Below, one piece after another: positions 46,466 to 56,869 of a stretch of DNA of 64,000 bases (position 1 is the first letter of the stretch; every line of letters starts with the position of its first letter). Both the position numbers and the translations under genes were made by a program. The stretch comes from Macrothele yani (taxonomy: Eukaryota > Arthropoda > Arachnida > Araneae > Macrothelidae): NCBI GenBank assembly GCA_039090855.1, contig CM077027.1, positions 105,375,187-105,439,186 of the forward strand. The letters run 5' to 3'. Under the pieces are notes generated by a model. The model saw nothing but the letters and a program-made list of their open reading frames with translations, had not been told where the DNA came from and ran no database searches.

Positions 46466-47797
46466 CAGTGAGTGGTCAAATTATTATAACCACCTGGCAA
46501 ATACGTCGTTGGGCCACCTTTTGCCCTTAATATTGCTTGATTTCCTGTTGGTATGGACTTTATTAAATGTCGATAAGTGGCTTGGGGAATATTAGCCCAA
46601 ATGCGATGAATTGCACCCTCCAGTTCTTAAAGATTTGATAGTAGCTGCTCCAGCTATCTAATGCCCCATTCGACTTCATCCTATAAATGCTCAATTGGAT
46701 TGAGATCCTGTGTAGATGCTCTGTGATGCCCCTCAAATCATTCGCGCACAATGTGAGCACTATGACACGGACATTGCTCTGCAGGAAGCATCCATCTCCA
46801 TTGGGATAAACCATCAACATAACTGGGTAGACTTGGTCAGCAACGGTATTTAAATACCTTTGGGTGGTCAGGCGTTGCTCCACGCCAATCAAAGGGTCCT
46901 AATACTCCCACGAAAAACATGTCCCAGATCATAATATTTCCTCTGCTAGCTTGAAGAGTAGTGACGATGCAAGATGGGTCCATGCTTTTGCGCTTTGAGT
47001 GGTCAAGCGTTGCTCCACTCGAATCAAAGGGTCCTAACACTCCCACGAAAAACATGTCCGAGATCATAATATTGCATTTACTAGCTTGAAGAGTAGTGAC
47101 GATGCAAGATGGGTCCATGCTTTTGTGCTGCTGTTTCCATATCCTCACTGTTCCATGTGCATGGTGCAGTTAAAAACGTTATTCGTTGGACCACATTACC
47201 GATATCCCCTCATTTACTATCCAATTTTTGTATTCGTGAGCAAACTGGAGACGTTTCTTCTCGTTCGCTGGAGATAGCAATAGCTTACGGACAAGATGTC
47301 TATTTCTGCAGCCCATACGATGTAATGTGCGGCGAACTGTACGTTGAGATGCCATCGGACTTGGTCCCTGATTGAGATTATCTGTAATCTGACGAAGTGT
47401 TACCCGTCTGTTGAACTGAATAAGTCTGCCTACTCTTCGCTCTGCTCGAGCATGTACTAGCAGTTGACGACCAAACACCTTGCAGCCAGACCCGTGATTT
47501 TGACTGTTGGTCCACTCGCAGTAAATTTTAACAACCGCTACCCTCGAAAATGTCACAAGTGCAGCAGTTTTGCTAATGGTCGCACCAATGTGTCAAGCAC
47601 TCCGATCATTCCAAGTTCAATGTCCGTCAGATCGCGTCTTTTGCTCATTATTTCTTGCACAATTCAATTCATTAGTCTCTGCAAGTCTTCAGCGTTCCGT
47701 TTCTATACAGGTACAACCATCTTGCATCAGCGGCATCTACGGGATAGCAACTTTGCATAAAATTGTCTGGTGGTCAAAATAATTTGGCCACTTAGTG
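46466..47797 (-). mobile_element. Tc1-like element, family F, decayed, with internal duplication
   Basis: TIRs: left CAGTGAGTGGTCAAATTATT at 46466; the right end's complement CACTAAGTGGCCAAATTATT finishes at 47797. TA flanks at 46464-46465 and 47798-47799. The transposase on the minus strand includes FSRVAVVKIYCEWTNSQNHG (HTH, near 47500), RRVGRLIQFNRRVTLRQITD, RTVRRTLHRMGCRNRHLVRK and LQFAHEYKNWIVNE near 47220. Then come HGPILHRHYSSS-type sequence and CFLQSNVRVI where QxDNAxxH is expected. A ~135-bp stretch is duplicated in tandem at 46858-47130. Confidence 0.83.
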
Positions 47798-47799
47798 TA

Positions 47800-48440
47800 T
47801 GTGACATATATTGAATTTAACCTTGCTTTTTTGGTTCCTCTCTTCTAATGCAAATTTAGTTTAATCTCGTTAAACGTTTTTCTTTCTGAACACCACCTCT
47901 TGTTTCTTAATGAATTTTACGTTCTCAACTCCTGATAGCTTGTCAAAGTGAAAATAGATAGTGAGTCTCTAGAAATAAGAGCACGAATTTCACTGTCAGC
48001 TGTATACTCCTGTTTAGGACAGCATGTATTCTTGCTTACGACTGAGTACATTCATATTTTACGACTGTGAGCTTTCTTGCTTCAACTGCGATATACTGCA
48101 TGGAAACTCGGACTGCATTCTTGTTTTCGACTAAGCGATATTTGTTGCATGACATGCGAAGTACGTATGTTCTTTCGTGGAAAGAACGAGCGATATTTGT
48201 GTGAAGCGAAAGATTGTTGTCTTATCAGCGTGTAATTTGATGGTGAATATTGGAATTCTTTATGTGCTGAAAGACTACTGAGTAAACAAGATTGAACTGT
48301 AAGTCATTTTGATTCATTCACGAAAGCTAACCGTTCATGACGAAAGTGTTTTGAATATTCATAATTGAATTTTCAACTACTGAAACTCATCAGGACAGCA
48401 ATCTTTTAAGTTAACGTTAGAATGTAAGTCTACATTCAAG
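47800..48440. other. Unassigned intergenic DNA
   Basis: No frames of note and no repeats that match the rest of the window. Short partial repeats of GAGCGATATTTG occur near 48133 and 48189. Confidence 0.45.
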
Positions 48441-48450
48441 ACAATTTCCA

Positions 48451-48767
48451 GATCATATCAGATCATATGTACAGGATTTTAGTCAGGGAGTGTGTGATCC
48501 CAGGTCTTAAACAACCCTTAGAAACAGGAAGCTAGGAGATTTGAGCTAGGGTGCCCGATAGGAAAGTGACACGGAAGCGAGGTAGAAAGGGAAGGAAGAC
48601 GTCCTTATTTATTACCGGGGACCAGTACCCGGAGTCCGACGGCTTAACGTGCCCATCCGACGCACGGAGGATATTTAGTGGTTCGAGCGTTCACACCTGC
48701 CTAGGATCGAACCTGAGGTTCTTCCGTGGCAGTCAGGCACCCTGACCACTAGGCCATCCGTGGCCAA
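48451..48767 (-). mobile_element. tRNA-derived SINE, family C, with 10-bp TSD
   Basis: On the minus strand a tRNA-like head (GGCCACGGATGGCCTAGTGG with A box, CAGGTTCGATCCTAGG with B box) is followed by a body containing AAGCCGTCGGACTCCGGGTA and CTTTCTACCTCGCTTC. ACAATTTCCA at 48441-48450 and 48769-48778 is the target duplication. It lacks a long poly-A tail. Confidence 0.88.
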
Positions 48768-48870
48768 AACAATTTCCATATTATAAATATACTTCTGAAA
48801 GTCAGTAATATCATTTCTGGGATTTGCATTCTTGAAAATCATAATAATTTAATTCTAATGCAGTTAGATA

Positions 48871-50410
48871 CACTGCCGGACAATTGCTAAGGACGGATGA
48901 CAATAGCAACGATAGCAACCATAAAATGGAAGGCAGGAAAATGTGGAAATTAGCATAAGTGCGGGATACAGTAACACGTGTTGTGCGTATGCAAATTTTG
49001 GATTGCCGAACTTGTTCGTGACGTCATAGCGCTGATAAGAGATATAAAGGATTTGACGCGTATTGACCGTTGTTGTTCAAACGCAAAGTTGAAAGGGAAA
49101 GAATCAATTGACGAACTTGCAAGTTTCAGTATGTCTTCCCGACATCACCTAGATGATTTTTCGCGTGGCCGTATTATTGGCAAGATTGAAGAAGGGCGAA
49201 AAATAACAGATGTTGCCAGGGAGTTCGACGTCAGCCACAGTGTTGTTTCAAGGCTTTGGAAATCATTTGAAACAAATGGAGAGTGTAGCAAACGTCACGG
49301 TGGAGGTCGTGTTCGCAGTACGACACCTGCAGAAGATCGGTACATAGTGCTATCAACAAAAAGACACTGGCGCAGCACAGCAAGTGAGGTAGCAAATCAG
49401 TTTAAGGCTGCTACTGGCAAGCGGATCTCCCGAAAAACTGTCGCCAGACGTTTGCATGAAGGAGGACTATACGCCGACCGTCCTGTTGTGTGCATCCCAT
49501 TGTCCAGACGTCACCGTACCGACCGTTTGCAATGGTGCCATATACATTGCAATTGGACTGATAACGACTGGTCTGCTGTCCTCTTCTCAGGTGAGAGTAG
49601 ATACAGTCTATCGTCTGATTGTCGACGACAACTGATCTGGCGTGATAGTGGTACTGCATATTGTCCAGCAAACATACAGGAAAGGGACCGATATCCGACA
49701 TGTAGTGTCATGGTATGGGCTGGCATCATGATCAATGGCCGTACGTCCCTCTATGTGCTTCCAACTGGGACTATGACTGGCCAACGATACATTAATGATG
49801 TTCTGCTACCTCATGTTCGCATGTTCCGTGGTGCTATCGGTGATAGATTAATTTTCATGGACGACAACGCAACATGTCATCGAACAGTCGCTGTCCAGCA
49901 GTGTCTTGAGAGCGAGGATATTCAACGCCTCGTATGGCCAGCACGTTCTCCAGATCTGAATCCCATTGAAAATGTGTGGGATGCTTTGGAGATGAATCTT
50001 GCTGGTCGCCAATGCCCTCCAATAAACAAGGACACCCTCATCCGTGCACTGACAGAGGAATGGGATAAATTACCCCAACAGCTGCTTGATAATGTTGTGC
50101 AAAGCATGACACGACGTGTGAAATCTTGCATCGCCCTCCATGGTGGCCATATCCCGTATTGAAATCTTACGCCGGAACGCCTGCGGACGGTAATTGCATT
50201 TTTTTCACGTTTACGTATTCTGCACAAAATGGCCTGTTTGTCCCTTGAACACGTTCAGAAGCCTTCTGGATTTCAGAGCACAATGAATTGTCTTTCTTGT
50301 AATGTCCTGGCATTCTGACATCATTTTATTTCACTTGGCATTCCACCACACTTACTTTGTATGCGCTATATAGCCGTTTATGATTCGTCCTTAGCAATTG
50401 TCCAGCAGTG
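48871..50410 (+). mobile_element. Tc1-like element, family D copy 2, uninterrupted
   Basis: TIRs CACTGCCGGACAATTGCTAA (48871) and the complement of CACTGCTGGACAATTGCTAA (ends 50410) differ at one base over 25. TA flanks at 48869-48870 and 50411-50412. The 1540-bp length equals that of the nested element at 6556-8109, and the encoded protein has the same layout. Confidence 0.93.
49131..50162 (+). CDS. Tc1-like transposase, full length, first catalytic Asp replaced by Gly
   Basis: A 343-residue transposase that would bind the TIRs and cut and paste the element at TA. The start was chosen at MSSRHHLDDFSRGRIIGKIE because this matches the 6804-7928 relative; the frame is open 51 codons further upstream (48978). 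Residues ~1-115 form the bipartite HTH region (ITDVAREFDVSHSVVSRLWK; KRISRKTVARRLHEGGLYAD). The DD34E core has LFSGESRYSL with Gly at residue 154 where relatives have Asp (codon GGT for GAT), Asp at 245 in FMDDNATCH and Glu at 280 in SPDLNPIENVWD. It ends IALHGGHIPY. The fold should be intact but cutting should be lost. It could still bind ends as a competitor, which is inference. No promoter was identified. Confidence 0.95.
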   Translation: MSSRHHLDDFSRGRIIGKIEEGRKITDVAREFDVSHSVVSRLWKSFETNGECSKRHGGGRVRSTTPAEDRYIVLSTKRHWRSTASEVANQFKAATGKRISRKTVARRLHEGGLYADRPVVCIPLSRRHRTDRLQWCHIHCNWTDNDWSAVLFSGESRYSLSSDCRRQLIWRDSGTAYCPANIQERDRYPTCSVMVWAGIMINGRTSLYVLPTGTMTGQRYINDVLLPHVRMFRGAIGDRLIFMDDNATCHRTVAVQQCLESEDIQRLVWPARSPDLNPIENVWDALEMNLAGRQCPPINKDTLIRALTEEWDKLPQQLLDNVVQSMTRRVKSCIALHGGHIPY

Positions 50411-50412
50411 TA

Positions 50413-51474
50413 TTAACATCACTCGAAATTTCTATCAACGTTCTGGTGGTTGTAAAAAGTTTCAATACCTTTAATAGGATTAGCTGCAACAGTTATTACA
50501 CCAGTCACACGAAACGACCTTCTGTCACATTATGCAATATGCCTCTCTGGTTTTCTATGGTTTAACCTCAAGATTAAATTGCTGTCGTGATGGCATAAGC
50601 AATGAAACTCTTGCATTATTTGTCAATATACCCAGTATCTGTCACATTCCCGTTCTATAAAATATCAGCGTTACTTTTCAATACCTTACAACGATGCTGG
50701 AAATAACATCACGAAAATGACATGTTATAACTTTGAGTTTGAGAAATAAAATTTTCTCTTGTTTTCGTGGCAAACTTTTTTCCCTTTGACTCGTAGCCGA
50801 ATTTGAAACAAGAAAGGAATGTCAGCAATCTATTTTCCTTTATCAGTATATTGCTATTTTTCAATATTTGTTTTGATCTTATTTTCCCAACATTTCTCCT
50901 CACAAAATCAATATCTCTGCAGTCATCGATCAAATTTATCTTTTTTAACTATGATATTTTTCTTTCTTTTTTTATTTTCCTTGTCGTCGTTTCTTTTTAA
51001 AGACGTATCAACTTCATGTTTTACGCGTAGATTTCTCCATTTTTATATTGTGGATTTGCGTATATAAATGTTAACGACAGAGTTCGGAAGGTTTTAAAAC
51101 ATTTTTTTTTTTAATTTCTCTCCGATTTCGCAGTTTATGTTTTTTGGGATATCGTATTAAGCTGTCCGAAAATTCCTATCCATTCAAGGAGATGTTCTGT
51201 GCAGTATATAAGAAATTATCCACAGTGTTCACAAGGGCGAACAATAAGTTTCCTATCACTTTGAAATACTTAACGAAATAAGGCCTAATTTTGCAGTAGT
51301 AACATTTCATTGCCGGTAGGTATTACCAGCAATTACATTTATGTCCGTCAGCTACAATGAGCGAAGATAAATCATGGGATACCTACCCAGTAACTTGTAA
51401 TTCCACCTTTCGCCCGGAAAAAATCAATCATAGGGCTAGCTAGGTATTGAGCCCTATGATTGATTTTTTTGGTT
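50413..51474. other. Unassigned AT-rich DNA with T-rich tracts
   Basis: Frames such as 50819-51067 are Phe/Leu/Ser-rich products of T-rich sequence. No gene, SINE or TIR is recognisable except the hairpin at its right edge. Confidence 0.5.
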
Positions 51475-51660
51475 AGATCACGAAATCGCTCCACAGGTAT
51501 CTTCCCCACCCATACTTGCTGCACAACTATCTATACTTTTGTCACACTTCTGGGTGGAGGATCCTAAGCTCGAACAAACCTTTCCAAAACATCCCAATGA
51601 TTTTAAAGAGGGCTCATGTTTGGTTGAATAGGAAAGCCATTCCAGAGAGGGAACCTTTGT
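51475..51660 (-). pseudogene. C-terminal Tc1-like transposase relic
   Basis: The complement reads WNGFPIQPNMSPL, stop, NHWDVLERFVRA, then DPPPRSVTKV and VQQVWVGKIPVERFRDL. This follows the usual Tc1 ending SPDLNPIENxWDxLExRVR...VPVERFRDLV. The Glu of PIE has been lost. It runs into the hairpin at 51417-51474. Confidence 0.7.
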
Positions 51661-51821
51661 GGAATGCTTTGTCCTCCGTAGAAATGGATGTATCGCGGGA
51701 AATACAAATAAATACTCACGCCTCCTAGCGGAAGAACTGGGTTTCACGAAATTCGGCAGGTTTATGAGAAACTAGGGAGTATTTAAATCTACTGCACACG
51801 TTTATCTGTATATTAATTCTA

Positions 51822-53231
51822 CACTGCTTGCCACCCAAAATGCAACACCAAGAAGGAAGCATCCGATTGTCCTGAAATTCGCAGCATGCGTCGCCCGCGA
51901 GATGACATGCAAACGATTAGCATTGCAGGGCATATGCAAATCATGTGCGCCCAGCATGCCACCGAGAAGCACTATAAGAAGGGTGCACAGAAGGCGGGGT
52001 GTAAGTAGTGGAAGTGTGTTGCGCTGCCGGACTTGTGCGTGGGAAGCTTCCTGATGCCTCGTCGCAGAACACGGAAGTCATTTCCAGCACGTTTCGAAGT
52101 TCGACAAAGGACGAATAGTGGCTTATCGCGACAGAGGTTTATCGTACCGAGACATCGCATCCCGTGTGGGACGACAACCAGCCACAGTGAGGCGAGTATG
52201 GATTTGGTGGCTGCAGGAGGGACGGGCGAACCGACATGAGCGATTGCCGCAGCCGCGGCACTCCACTGAACGAGAGGACCGGCATGTTGTGCGGCGAGCA
52301 TTGACGGCTCGCACCGCCACATCACGAACGTTAGCGCAGGAATTACGGTGTGTTGCGCAACAACAAATGTCAGTACGTACCACTCGACGTCGTCTTCAGG
52401 AGCGGAGACTTGTCGGACGGCGTCCATTTTTCCGATTACCATTGACGTTACACCACCAGAGAGTGCGGCGGCAGTGTGCTGTTGAACACCGCACCTGGAC
52501 TACGGTATGGCACGACATTGTCTTCTCCGACGAATCCTGCTTCTGCGTGCAACACCACGATGGTTGGATTCGCGTGTGGCGGCACCGCGGCGAGAAACTG
52601 TATGACACCTGTATTATGCATCGCGATAGCGATCTGTCGCCTAGCGTTTTGGTTTGGGGCACAATTAAATATGACACCCGCACCACTCTGGTACGCATCG
52701 CTGGTACACTCAACAGCCAAAGCTACATCTCCGACGTTTTGGAGCCTGCAGTCCTCCCTTACCTTCAGGACCTGCCAGCAGCTACGTTTCAACAGGACAA
52801 TGCGCGCTTGCACGTGACACACATCATGCAACAATTCTTCACGGCCCACCAGGTGTCACTGCTGCCGTTGCCCGTCTGTTCTCCCGATATGTCACACATC
52901 GAACACGTCTGGTCGCTAATCGGCAACCGAGTGACTCGGCAAGCACCACCAGCGGCTACACCTGATACACTGTAGCAACGTGTGGAAGCAGCCTGGACCG
53001 ACATACCCGAAGCCCACATCCACAGCCTCTTTTGTTCGATGCCGCGGCGTGTAGCGGCCGTTATTGCCAGCCATGGGAGCCACACGAGCTATTGATGTCT
53101 GGGTGTTCCGTAAGTCGCACGGGCCTGTAAGCTCAATCGTTTCATCTTTGTATCTGTTGTTATGTGTCCAGTAAATCTGGCTTTGCTATCCAGTGTCCTT
53201 CTTGGTGTTGCATTTTGGGTGGCCAGCGGTG
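51822..53231 (+). mobile_element. Full-length Tc1-like element, family A copy 3
   Basis: TIRs CACTGCTTGCCACCCAAAAT (51822) and the complement of CACCGCTGGCCACCCAAAAT (ends 53231). TA flanks at 51820-51821 and 53232-53233. Best preserved of the three family A copies. Confidence 0.92.
52054..53095 (+). pseudogene. Tc1 transposase, family A, one frameshift and one stop
   Basis: Starts MPRRRTRKS at 52054. An extra base near 52083 shifts the frame, which is then open to 52975: FDKGRIVAYRDRGLSYRDIA and VGRQPATVRRVWIWWLQEGR (HTH), RTTRRRLQERRLVGRRPFFR. The catalytic motifs are all present: IVFSDESCFCVQ, FQQDNARLHVTH and SPDMSHIEHVWSLIGNR. TAG at 52974-52976 replaces the Trp of ELWQRVEAAW. The remainder to SHGSHTSY and TGA (53093-53095) is in frame. 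Only two lesions separate it from a full ORF. Confidence 0.9.
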
Positions 53232-53287
53232 TATAAGGTTTTTTACTGTGAGTCCCATTTTGAGAGAACGGCTGAACATAAAGGTGT

Positions 53288-53840
53288 GGTTGAAGTATCA
53301 AAATAAAGGTCTTACCATGTAGACGTGCCAGTCGAAGAGAAAAATGAGATTGGGGCAACGGTTTTGGCGTTGTGTGGTGGCAAAGTTTTCATGTAAAGTC
53401 TATGGGTGAAGCGCGCGGTTGACATTCGATCGCCTGCGGTTGACTCACGCGCTGTTGAAGGCGGACCCATGGAGTGACTGACAAAGTCCAAAGTCCGAAA
53501 TCTTGTATTTTCTGGGCGAACCGTTTCGCAGAGCAACGCTAGCAGGCATTCGTATCAAAGTTCTTCTCATCGGAACAGCGAACACGCTCGGAGACCTGAT
53601 TGCGTTATGCCGTTGGACTGTGTGATGTATATATACAATTTAATATTCATTCGATCCAGTTTATTCACGTATATAAGACGTTTCCCATTCTGTAAAGATG
53701 TAAATAAACATGTGATTGAGGTATCAAAATAAAGGTCTTACCATGTAGATGTACCATATGAAGAGAAAACTGAGATTGGGGTAACGGTTCGGGCCTGGCG
53801 AGGCGGCAAAGTTCCCACGTAAAGTCTATGGGCGAAGCGT
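53288..53840. repeat. Pair of ~126-bp direct repeats
   Basis: 53288-53414 and 53714-53839 share GTATCAAAATAAAGGTCTTA, CCATGTAGA, GAGATTGGGG, GGCAAAGTT and GTAAAGTCTATGGG at high identity. The ~300 bp between them is unlike either repeat. There is no coding or tRNA-like content. This could be two fragments of one unknown repeat or the ends of an uncharacterised element. Confidence 0.75.
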
Positions 53841-53989
53841 GGGGCTCTTATCTACATCAGGTTCTCAGTTCAGTGTCAGACTTAGTGTGTGCATGGTGTT
53901 CTATGATCAGTCTTAAAGTAAGTAAATACTTTATTGCATACTTACCCTTAACCGAATGTCTCTCCCGCAGAAAAAAAGAAAAGAAAACG

Positions 53990-54505
53990 TATGACCCTAC
54001 TGGAAGGCATGAGCGATCAATGGGTCGCAACTATATGTCTCAGACAACAGAGAATGAAGAGTATTCGCAACGCGAAGCTCATTCTAACAACGTTTACAAA
54101 CACAGTTGTGCTTGCAGATGAGAATGAAAGAGCCCACAGTCCAGTTGAATTTTTGCACACGATGGAGATGAGTGGACTTCCGCCTCACATTTTACGATTG
54201 AAAAAGGGTGCAGTCGTGATGCTGATCACGAACCTGGCCACCCCGGTGACTCAGTGATCTTAGCGCTGGCTTATGAGGAGTCATTCCCGAACTGTCCTGG
54301 TTCGAATTCCGGTGAGGCATGAATGTTGTGTTTGTCTTACGGGACTGGCTCTCTCCCTTCCCTGGAACCAGTGACCCTAAATTAGGGACGGGTGACTGCT
54401 TATAGCCCATTGAGTTGCTCACGATGGTTGTTAAACCTTCAATCAAATAAAAAAAAATCACGAACCTGGACAATTGTCTTTACTGAAGTGGTTGAATGAA
54501 TATGT
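53990..54505 (+). pseudogene. Pif1/Helitron helicase C-terminal fragment split by a SINE
   Basis: Reads AKLILTTFTNTVVLADENER, then SPVEFLHTMEMSGLPPHILR and LKKGAVVMLITNL (54030-54237). This matches the Pif1-family helicase motif xxEFLxxxxxSGxPPHxLxLKxGxxVMLxRNL found in Helitron RepHel proteins. After the SINE the frame resumes with NLDNCLY (54463-54483) before a stop. The region before PVEFLH is shortened relative to the family. No Rep domain is visible. Confidence 0.72.
54238..54456 (+). mobile_element. SINE family A inside the Helitron helicase, 13-bp TSD
   Basis: Head CCACCCCGGTGACTCAGTGA (A box altered), B box GGTTCGAATTCCGG, standard body and a short A-rich tail. ATCACGAACCTGG is perfectly duplicated at 54225-54237 and 54457-54469. 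Confidence 0.94.
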
Positions 54506-54599
54506 CAATCAAATAAAGTTTACATGTGTTGTTTCATATTAGTTTATTCTTTTGAAAAAAAAAATGACCGTCAATTCCGACGGGTTTCGTCTAGTTTCT

Positions 54600-55660
54600 A
54601 TTATTTCTGAAAGACGCCCATCAATGCATCGTGGTATCATGTTCGCTAAATAAGAGCTAAAACGATACCATAAATCTAATTTTTCGTGCAAACAAGGAGC
54701 GTTTGACATGTTTCAAGCCTAATGAAACTGTTAATTGCATTTCATGTTAGCTTATATGTCCTTAGCAGATTTTTGTTTCAAACGGCTTGCAGACCACTCT
54801 GGTTTCCTGAAATTCTTCATCGTTTCTGAAACTTCCCCACTTATAGAGAAAATGGGATAGAGTTCTAACTACGCGCATGTGAAGATTTTGTCAACAGAAA
54901 TCCTTCTACCGTTAAAAATATTTCGGACTACCGGTATTCTGTGATTCACATTTATTATAGCACATTTTGCACCCTTCGTTCTAAATTCTAAAATTTTTTC
55001 CTTAGTCTTCAGTTTTGCTCTTAAGTAACCAGCAACCTATATATATATACCATGGCTGCTTCGTCATTTGTATACTGTTAGAGTATGACATAATGCAGGC
55101 GAACACTCAACCTCCATTTCATGCGTTTTTCACCATATTCAACCCAGGACATTTTGAACACCATATGATATCAAATGAGGTGCGAAGATGTTATTCGATG
55201 CATATTGGCGTGGCCGAGCTTTATGTTATCTGTTTAAAACGTTATTGTCTTTAAAAAAAATTGCGTTTGCTCTAAAATGACAAAGCGAAATTCTCCCTAT
55301 TTCAGTAAAAAATAGCTTAAATTGTGATGTACGTATATCCATTTTTGATGACTTTTAATCCTATCAAAATGCTGATAATCGTTAATTCAGAATTGACACC
55401 TTAAGATGAGTTTCCATATTGGTTTTTACAAAGGTTGCTGATTTAGCCACATGCGTGACACAAAAACGGTCTTTCCGGAAAGTTGTGAATTTTGGCAGAC
55501 ACCTGAAAATTGCCATGTTCTATTGGAAAAGAAGATGCTTAAGGAAATTTTGCGAATTTACTCCGCCCGAATGCGTTTTATACACTGTGCACTAAAAAAT
55601 ACAACTCCAAGGTAGTTCTACTTTGACAATTCACTGAATTCAATTCTATCAATGATGACG
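54600..55660. other. Unassigned DNA with a stray foldback tail
   Basis: At 54965-55050 the sequence TTCGTTCTAAATTCTAAAA through CTTCAGTTTTGCTCTTAAGT, then TATATATATA, matches the ~115-bp tail that follows each foldback copy (best match 35818-35880). It appears here without an arm. The rest is unassigned; a ~97-bp segment at 55216-55314 recurs at 55844-55940. Confidence 0.6.
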
Positions 55661-55663
55661 TAC

Positions 55664-55772
55664 GAGTTCATCCGCTCCTGGCATCGGACCCGGATCCTTC
55701 ACTCCGGAGTAAGTTGCTCTCCCAACTAAAAAACGCGGTCATGTGCTCGCACTGCTATCTGCCTTTAATTTT
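55664..55772 (-). mobile_element. tRNA-like SINE, family D, degraded
   Basis: On the minus strand the shared leader GGCAGATAGCAGTG is followed by TAGTTGGGAGAGC (A-box area), CTTACTCCGGAGTGAAGG and GGGTCCGATGCC (B-box area). Matches 56758-56862. The acceptor end has decayed. A 20-base T run lies just to the right. Confidence 0.7.
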
Positions 55773-55944
55773 TTTTTTTTTTTTTTTTGGAAAGAACAAA
55801 AATTTATTTTGGTACTTATGAATAAGAATCTTTAACTTCATTTGAGCTTTATGTTATCTGTTTAAAACGCTATTATCTTTAAAAAAAATTGCGTTTGCTC
55901 TAAAATGACAAAGCAAAATTCTACCTACGTCAGTGAAAAATCTG

Positions 55945-56750
55945 CCACTGGACTAAGCACGCTGCTGTAAATAAATTAACCTAACTACGGTTAAGGGTAG
56001 GTTGTTGGACTTGAAACCAAAGCGGCATTGATAGACCCTACCTTCCTTTTGGCACTAGTAACAATTTTGTTGGTCCATCCACTTATCCACGTAGAGACAT
56101 AGAGCAGAAAGCGATTCTCCGGCTCACATGTTCCGAAATCCGTGTCCAACTCGCGTTTATATTCAAAGAAACAACGATTTATATACTGGTACTAGTTCAT
56201 GTATCAGAATTGCCGTTCACGAGTCAAAATAATGGTTAGAATTTAAAAAAGGCGTCCATTCCAGGACGTTGTGCGAATACCGTTGCGCAGTAGACAATCA
56301 GTGACAAAATATATACAGTTATCAGGTACAACCCCGTTCTGAGCATGGTTTGATATGCTACATTCAATCATAAGTGGATTTGTAAAATGCTTTCACCCTT
56401 AAATTGCTGTAAAAATTTATTTACGATTGAATTAGTCTTACAATGCATATTTCAGAAACATATATCTCCTGTGGGTACGTGTGTTTCTGTAGTGACCACA
56501 AGACTAAAATTCCCTGCCTGGTTTCGTCGACCCAATCCGTCCCTGGTCCCGGCTTACCCGTGACCATGAGGAACGTGCATTTGAGAAATCCCAGGCAATT
56601 TGGTTTGTGGAACGTAACATCACACTGATTTATTTTTTCGAAGCTCTGGATTCTTATTTTTCCTGTCTCGCCGTGTGGAAAGAACATCACATCATTGCGA
56701 GAAACTTAACAGCCGGGTCATCCTGGAAGTTCGGGTGCCAGTAGAACGTT
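55945..56750. other. Unassigned DNA
   Basis: A minus-strand frame at 56421-56690 (89 codons) is open but has no domain I recognise. No repeats or TIRs were seen. Confidence 0.4.
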
Positions 56751-56757
56751 CATGTTT

Positions 56758-56862
56758 GTCCGCGCCGGGCATCGAAACCGGGTCCCTTCACTCTGGAGTA
56801 AGTCGCTCTCCCAACTGAGCTACACGGACATATGCACTCATTGCTATCTGCCTTTATCTCGT
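56758..56862 (-). mobile_element. tRNA-like SINE, family D, well preserved head
   Basis: The minus strand has GTCCGTGTAGCTCAGTTGGG, AGAGCGACTTACTCC, GGTTTCGATGCCCGG and CGCGGACA. The ends pair over seven bases (GTCCGTG with CGCGGAC, one G-T) and the D and T arms are recognisable. The anticodon stem pairs poorly. With a second copy sharing a 5' leader (GGCAGATAGCA), this favours a SINE head over a working tRNA gene. Confidence 0.68.
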
Positions 56863-56869
56863 GTGCGTC

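Larger units (their letters stand above)
53950..54594 (+). mobile_element. Helitron 3' portion with CTAG end and hairpin
   Basis: A helicase remnant is followed by a 3' end with CCGTC-AATTCC-GACGG forming a hairpin (54568-54582), 7 bases, then CTAG (54591-54594) and T. This is the canonical Helitron 3' terminus (hairpin, CTRR, insertion before T). The 5' TC end was not found, so the left limit is approximate. Helitrons move by rolling-circle replication. Confidence 0.68.

Noticed and set aside
52448..52849. 133-codon minus-strand frame, also at 3026 and 13168
   Set aside because: Antisense shadow of the family A Tc1 transposase.
56758..56862. Genuine tRNA gene (Trp or Leu-like)
   Set aside because: The acceptor stem pairs well, but the anticodon stem does not, and a second degraded copy shares a 5' leader, so it fits a SINE.
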